This document shows, piece after piece, positions 6,765 through 9,154 of a DNA stretch of 9,154 bases. The notes beneath the pieces are model-generated. The model saw only the letters and a program-made list of their open reading frames with translations, was not told the DNA's origin and ran no database searches. The first letter of the stretch is position 1. Each line of letters starts with the position of its first letter. The stretch covers positions 1 to 9,154 of the forward strand of contig CAUDEQ010000074.1 of assembly GCA_958448635.1 (NCBI GenBank), given 5' to 3'. The DNA is from an uncultured Bacillota bacterium. Its GTDB lineage: Bacteria; Bacillota; Clostridia; Peptostreptococcales; Anaerovoracaceae. A program made the translations under genes and the position numbers.

Positions 6765-6813
6765 TGCCTTTATTATACTGCTCTAATAAACCCTTCCACG
6801 TTGCATATGCAAC
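6765..6813 (-). promoter_or_regulatory. Crp/Fnr-type class II promoter of the redox operon
   Basis: On the minus strand a perfect TATAAT (6777 to 6772) predicts transcription start near 6765, 33 bases before the first start codon. The -35 position (6800-6795, CGTGGA) is poor. A perfect 14-bp palindrome GTTGCATATGCAAC occupies 6800-6813, centred at 6806.5. That is exactly -41.5, the classic position for a Crp/Fnr activator at a class II promoter. The half-site spacing (TTGC-N4-GCAA) is the Crp/Fnr format, and a regulator of that family is encoded at 7338-7997. Binding by that protein is inferred. Confidence 0.75.
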
Positions 6814-6844
6814 ATATGTGCAACTATCTGTTAATTTAAGCCTC

Positions 6845-7258
6845 TTACGAGTCTTTTATCAGACATTCCCAAATATACCGTGCACATTCACTTTCAAACT
6901 CAATTTCTATATTTTCTTCTGTAATACCAGCTATATACTCTGCCAGCATCCTTGCTTCACGAAGAAGTGTTGCCTCTAATTGCTGACTATTTTTATTTGT
7001 AAGCAATCTTGTGATCATGTCCTGGTACGAAGGCACAAAATTGCCATTTACAAGTATCTGCTCTATGGTCTCCGGTTCACTGATGTCGTATAAAATCTCT
7101 GCACATTTCATTATATGCTGTGTTTCTACATCAATGTTTTCATAGCGGACCATTATTCTAACTATCGATACTGCAATCAGCATTGCTTCCAGCTGTTCTG
7201 CTGTACAACCTTCATATGCCATTACGGACAGCAGTAATGCCGCATCATCATTTATCAT
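6845..7258 (-). CDS. Hypothetical protein, 137 aa, probably all-helical
   Basis: I do not recognise this protein. It is soluble and acidic, with no signal peptide or membrane segment, and appears wholly alpha-helical, with leucine- and glutamate-rich stretches (for example AEQLEAMLIAVSIVR and QQLEATLLREARMLAEYI). Cysteines at 18 and 52 and two near the end form no metal motif. The start ATG at 7258 has AAGGAG ten bases upstream. It is divergent from the Crp/Fnr regulator across a 79-bp spacer that contains a TTGC-N4-GCAA site, and it lies about 110 bp upstream of the TIGR04076-like gene on the same strand. It may be read through into the redox operon, and it may be a partner of the regulator; both are guesses from position. 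Confidence 0.7.
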   Translation of the reverse strand: MINDDAALLLSVMAYEGCTAEQLEAMLIAVSIVRIMVRYENIDVETQHIMKCAEILYDISEPETIEQILVNGNFVPSYQDMITRLLTNKNSQQLEATLLREARMLAEYIAGITEENIEIEFESECARYIWECLIKDS

Positions 7259-7288
7259 TTTCCTGGTTCTCCTTTCTTAAGCTTGTGA

Positions 7289-7324
7289 TTGCACCTGCAA
7301 AACGCCTGTGATATATTCTTGTTG
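7289..7324 (+). promoter_or_regulatory. Promoter of the Crp/Fnr regulator with overlapping TTGC-N4-GCAA site
   Basis: TATATT (7312-7317) is preceded by TG one base upstream, making an extended -10, and a weak -35 TTGCAC sits 17 bp before it (7289-7294). The predicted start is near 7324, a very short leader of about 14 bases carrying GAGAGGTGAT. The palindrome TTGCACCTGCAA (7289-7300) covers the -35, with its centre at about -29.5. A bound regulator there would be expected to block RNA polymerase, so negative autoregulation is the simplest reading. Confidence 0.55.
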
Positions 7325-7337
7325 AGAGGTGATTGCT

Positions 7338-7997
7338 ATGGACAAATACATTGAAGCTATATCAAATACTGCACTCTTTGCAGACATCCAGAAAGCCGAC
7401 CTGGAACCGATGCTACAGTGCCTAAGTTACAGCGTCCAGACATTCAACAAAGGAGACTTTATAATTCTGGAAGATGAAACAGTGCGCAACATCGGAATCA
7501 TTCTTGAAGGTTCTGTTGATATGATCAAAGAAGATTTCTGGGGCAACAAAACCACCCTTGTCCGCATGAAGTCCGGTGAGTTGTTCGGCGAAACTTTTAC
7601 TTGCAGTAAGAATTCTACTTCAACTGTATCGTTCTGTGCAGTTTCTAAAACCACTGTACTCTTTCTGCCTTTCAACAGAGTTATGCATCTGTGTTCTATG
7701 ACTTGTTTTTTCCATCACAGACTTATCGAAAACATGGTCTTTCTCATTGCAGAGAAAAACAAGGAACTGATGCTCAAAGTAGAAATCATCTCCAAAAAAA
7801 CTCTACGAGAAAAAATAATGGCTTATCTGTCAGTACACGCCAATGAACAGGGCACACCGTATTTTGAGATTCCTCTGGGTCGTGTCGAACTTGCTGACTA
7901 TCTTTGTGCAGACCGCAGCGCACTTACAAGAGAACTTTCTAATATGCAAGATGACGGTATCATCGATTTCGATAAAAACGTCTTCAGGCTGTTATAA
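7338..7997 (+). CDS. Crp/Fnr-family transcriptional regulator
   Basis: This 219-aa regulator has an N-terminal cyclic-nucleotide-binding-like beta-barrel (about 15-120, with FNKGDFIILEDE and MKSGELFGE), a long dimerisation helix (about 125-150) and a C-terminal Crp-type winged helix-turn-helix (about 155-215). In the recognition helix DRSALTRELSNM the two Arg residues align with CRP Arg180 and Arg185, and Ser replaces Glu181. There is no N-terminal FNR-type cysteine cluster, so the sensed signal is unknown; scattered Cys (28, 89, 100, 119, 123, 190) could be redox-active. The start is the ATG at 7338, preceded by GAGAGGTGAT; the GTG at 7329 overlaps that ribosome site. TTGC-N4-GCAA palindromes in its own promoter and in the redox operon promoter suggest it controls both. 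Its 3' end overlaps the convergent ABC gene remnant by 14 bp. Confidence 0.92.
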   Translation: MDKYIEAISNTALFADIQKADLEPMLQCLSYSVQTFNKGDFIILEDETVRNIGIILEGSVDMIKEDFWGNKTTLVRMKSGELFGETFTCSKNSTSTVSFCAVSKTTVLFLPFNRVMHLCSMTCFFHHRLIENMVFLIAEKNKELMLKVEIISKKTLREKIMAYLSVHANEQGTPYFEIPLGRVELADYLCADRSALTRELSNMQDDGIIDFDKNVFRLL

Positions 7998-8271
7998 CTA
8001 AATGGCTGCCTGCACCGCTTTCGTGCATATGCAATTTAATATTAAAAGTATCTTCTACGGCACCCGATTCCAGCATAGCAGTCGGTGTGCCGCTTTTTTT
8101 AATTGTCCTATTGTCTATAAGCAGTATTTCATCACTGTAGCAAAAAGCATGGTTTAAATCATGCATGACCATAATAATAGTCTTGTCTTGTGTTTTCAGC
8201 TTTTTGATCTGTTCAAGGAATTTCAACTGATGCTCAATATCCATATACGTGGTAGGTTCATCAAAAAGCAT
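7984..8271 (-). pseudogene. 3' fragment of a FecE-like ABC transporter ATPase
   Basis: The 95 remaining residues are the C-terminal third of an ATPase of the iron-siderophore/cobalamin import type. They hold Walker B MLFDEP at the very start, the D-loop TYMDI, the switch histidine in MHDLNHAFCYSDEI (H37), and the usual DNRTIKKSGTP tail. Walker A, the Q-loop and the LSGGQ signature are all missing. The codons just upstream (T-P-V) still fit the family, so homology runs to about 8277-8283, where the integrase sequence begins; an in-frame TAG follows near 8295. The protein cannot bind ATP normally. The missing 5' part would be expected further right but is not there. Confidence 0.85.
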
Positions 8272-8276
8272 AACAG

Positions 8277-9104
8277 GTGTATGATGAATGGTCAGCTAAA
8301 AAGCATCCTACAATTTCCCAAAGCGGAGTAAATGGTTACACCGCAGCATATAAAACATGTGAAAAGCTATATGACCGTGTGTTTAAGGATTTGAAGCTGG
8401 CTGACCTGCAAAAGGTTATTGATGAATGTGATAAGAACTATCCGACGCTGAAGAAAATAAAAGTATTGTTCAATCAGCTCTATGATTTTGCAATCAAAAA
8501 TGATATTTGCAACAAAGACTATGCTGAATTCGTGGATATAGCACAGTACAAGGATAAAAATCCTAACAAGTATGACCGCGATAAATTCACTAAGGAAGAA
8601 ATTTCGAAAATATGGGAAATGAAAGATGACAAATACTATCAGATCATCCTCATGCTCATCTACAACGGTCTGCGTATTTCAGAATTCCTTGAGCTGAAAA
8701 AGGAAAATGTACACCTTGACGAGCAATACTTCGATGTCATTGATAGTAAAACTGAAAATGGAATCAGAAAGGTCCCTATTGCAGACAAGATGCTGCCATT
8801 CTATCGAAGCTGGTATGATTCCTGCCCGGAATGTGAATATCTGCTTCACAATAAAAAGAACCGGGGATTCAAGTATGATAACTATTATCGTGTCTACTGG
8901 ATTCCATTGATGGAGCAGCTTGGAATCGAAAGAACACCACATTGTACCAGACATACCACGATTTCCATGCTGTCAGAAGCAAAGGTGCAGGAAACCACCA
9001 TTAAGAAAATCGTAGGTCACTCAGGTGCGATGACACTGACAGAAAAAGTTTATACACACCTTGATATGTCAATTCTTATTGACGCGATTAACAAAACGCT
9101 GTAA
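8277..9104 (+). CDS. Tyrosine recombinase/integrase (Tn916-like type), 5'-truncated
   Basis: These 275 residues contain the SAM-like core-binding domain (about 1-90) and a complete catalytic domain. Catalytic residues are R133 (GLRISE), K158 (SKTENG), H222 and R225 (HCTR), H248 (GHSG) and nucleophile Y259 (VYTHLD). Related integrases are about 370-400 aa and carry an N-terminal arm-binding domain that is absent here. The frame opens at a GTG (8277) with no ribosome site, and in-frame TAA lies at 8271-8273. Family-like sequence (YDEWSAKKHPT) begins exactly where the ABC ATPase homology ends. I infer a 5' truncation; whether any protein is made is doubtful. The last 50 bases of the window (9105-9154) follow it and show no recognisable feature. 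Confidence 0.88.
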   Translation: MYDEWSAKKHPTISQSGVNGYTAAYKTCEKLYDRVFKDLKLADLQKVIDECDKNYPTLKKIKVLFNQLYDFAIKNDICNKDYAEFVDIAQYKDKNPNKYDRDKFTKEEISKIWEMKDDKYYQIILMLIYNGLRISEFLELKKENVHLDEQYFDVIDSKTENGIRKVPIADKMLPFYRSWYDSCPECEYLLHNKKNRGFKYDNYYRVYWIPLMEQLGIERTPHCTRHTTISMLSEAKVQETTIKKIVGHSGAMTLTEKVYTHLDMSILIDAINKTL

Positions 9105-9154
9105 ACGGTAAATAGCCCGTGCCTCGATTGATAAGTCAAAAAGTACTAAAATGC

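Noticed and set aside
6733..6765. Upstream ATG (6765) as the start of the TIGR04076-like gene
   Set aside because: It coincides with the predicted transcription start, lacks a ribosome site and adds residues outside the family pattern; the ATG at 6732 has AAAGGAG at good spacing.
9105..9154. Attachment site after the second integrase
   Set aside because: No repeat shared with the other integrase tail region or elsewhere in the window was found in these 50 bases.

Overview
The window looks like chromosome from an anaerobic, low-to-moderate GC member of the Bacillota (Clostridia-like). The evidence is purine-rich Shine-Dalgarno sites, AT-rich spacers with rho-independent terminators, a Crp/Fnr-type regulator beside a redox operon (TIGR04076-like protein, QueG/Fe-S-like protein, Nim-like flavoprotein), and Tn916-type tyrosine recombinase sequences. 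No tRNA, rRNA or CRISPR array was seen.

Layout from left to right. (1) 159-1061 (+): an intact EamA/DMT drug/metabolite exporter, behind a 17-bp palindrome and ahead of a terminator. (2) 1062-1465: an intergenic stretch with a possible 42-aa minus-strand ORF, a perfect 14-bp tandem duplication and a strong hairpin that ends the minus-strand operon to its right. (3) 1466-4637 (-): a translationally coupled pair, a PLD-nuclease/superfamily II helicase/DUF3427 protein followed by a MutT-like NUDIX hydrolase. The helicase gene has lost its 5' end at about 4653. (4) 4657-5112: the last 27 codons of a tyrosine recombinase (+), then about 370 bp of non-coding DNA with an 11-bp direct repeat and a minus-strand terminator. 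(5) 5113-6732 (-): a three-gene operon, TIGR04076-like, then QueG-like Fe-S/corrinoid-type protein, then Nim-like flavoprotein. Its promoter has a consensus -10, a poor -35 and a perfect GTTGCATATGCAAC palindrome centred at -41.5. (6) 6845-7258 (-): an unrecognised 137-aa protein. (7) 7338-7997 (+): a Crp/Fnr-family regulator, divergent from (6), whose own promoter carries a second TTGC-N4-GCAA site at about -29.5. (8) 7984-8271 (-): the 3' third of a FecE-like ABC ATPase gene. (9) 8277-9104 (+): a tyrosine recombinase with its complete catalytic domain but without its N-terminal region.

Two points stand out. First, the regulator and operon appear to form one regulatory unit: an activator-type site upstream of the redox operon and a repressor-type site in the regulator's own promoter, sharing the same TTGC-N4-GCAA symmetry. 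Second, there are two breakpoints of the same design (about 4653-4659 and about 8272-8283). At each, a minus-strand gene that has lost its 5' end is joined to a plus-strand integrase gene that has also lost its 5' end. This points to recombination or deletion around integrase-bearing elements, or to assembly chimerism, and should be checked before the helicase or the recombinase is treated as intact.
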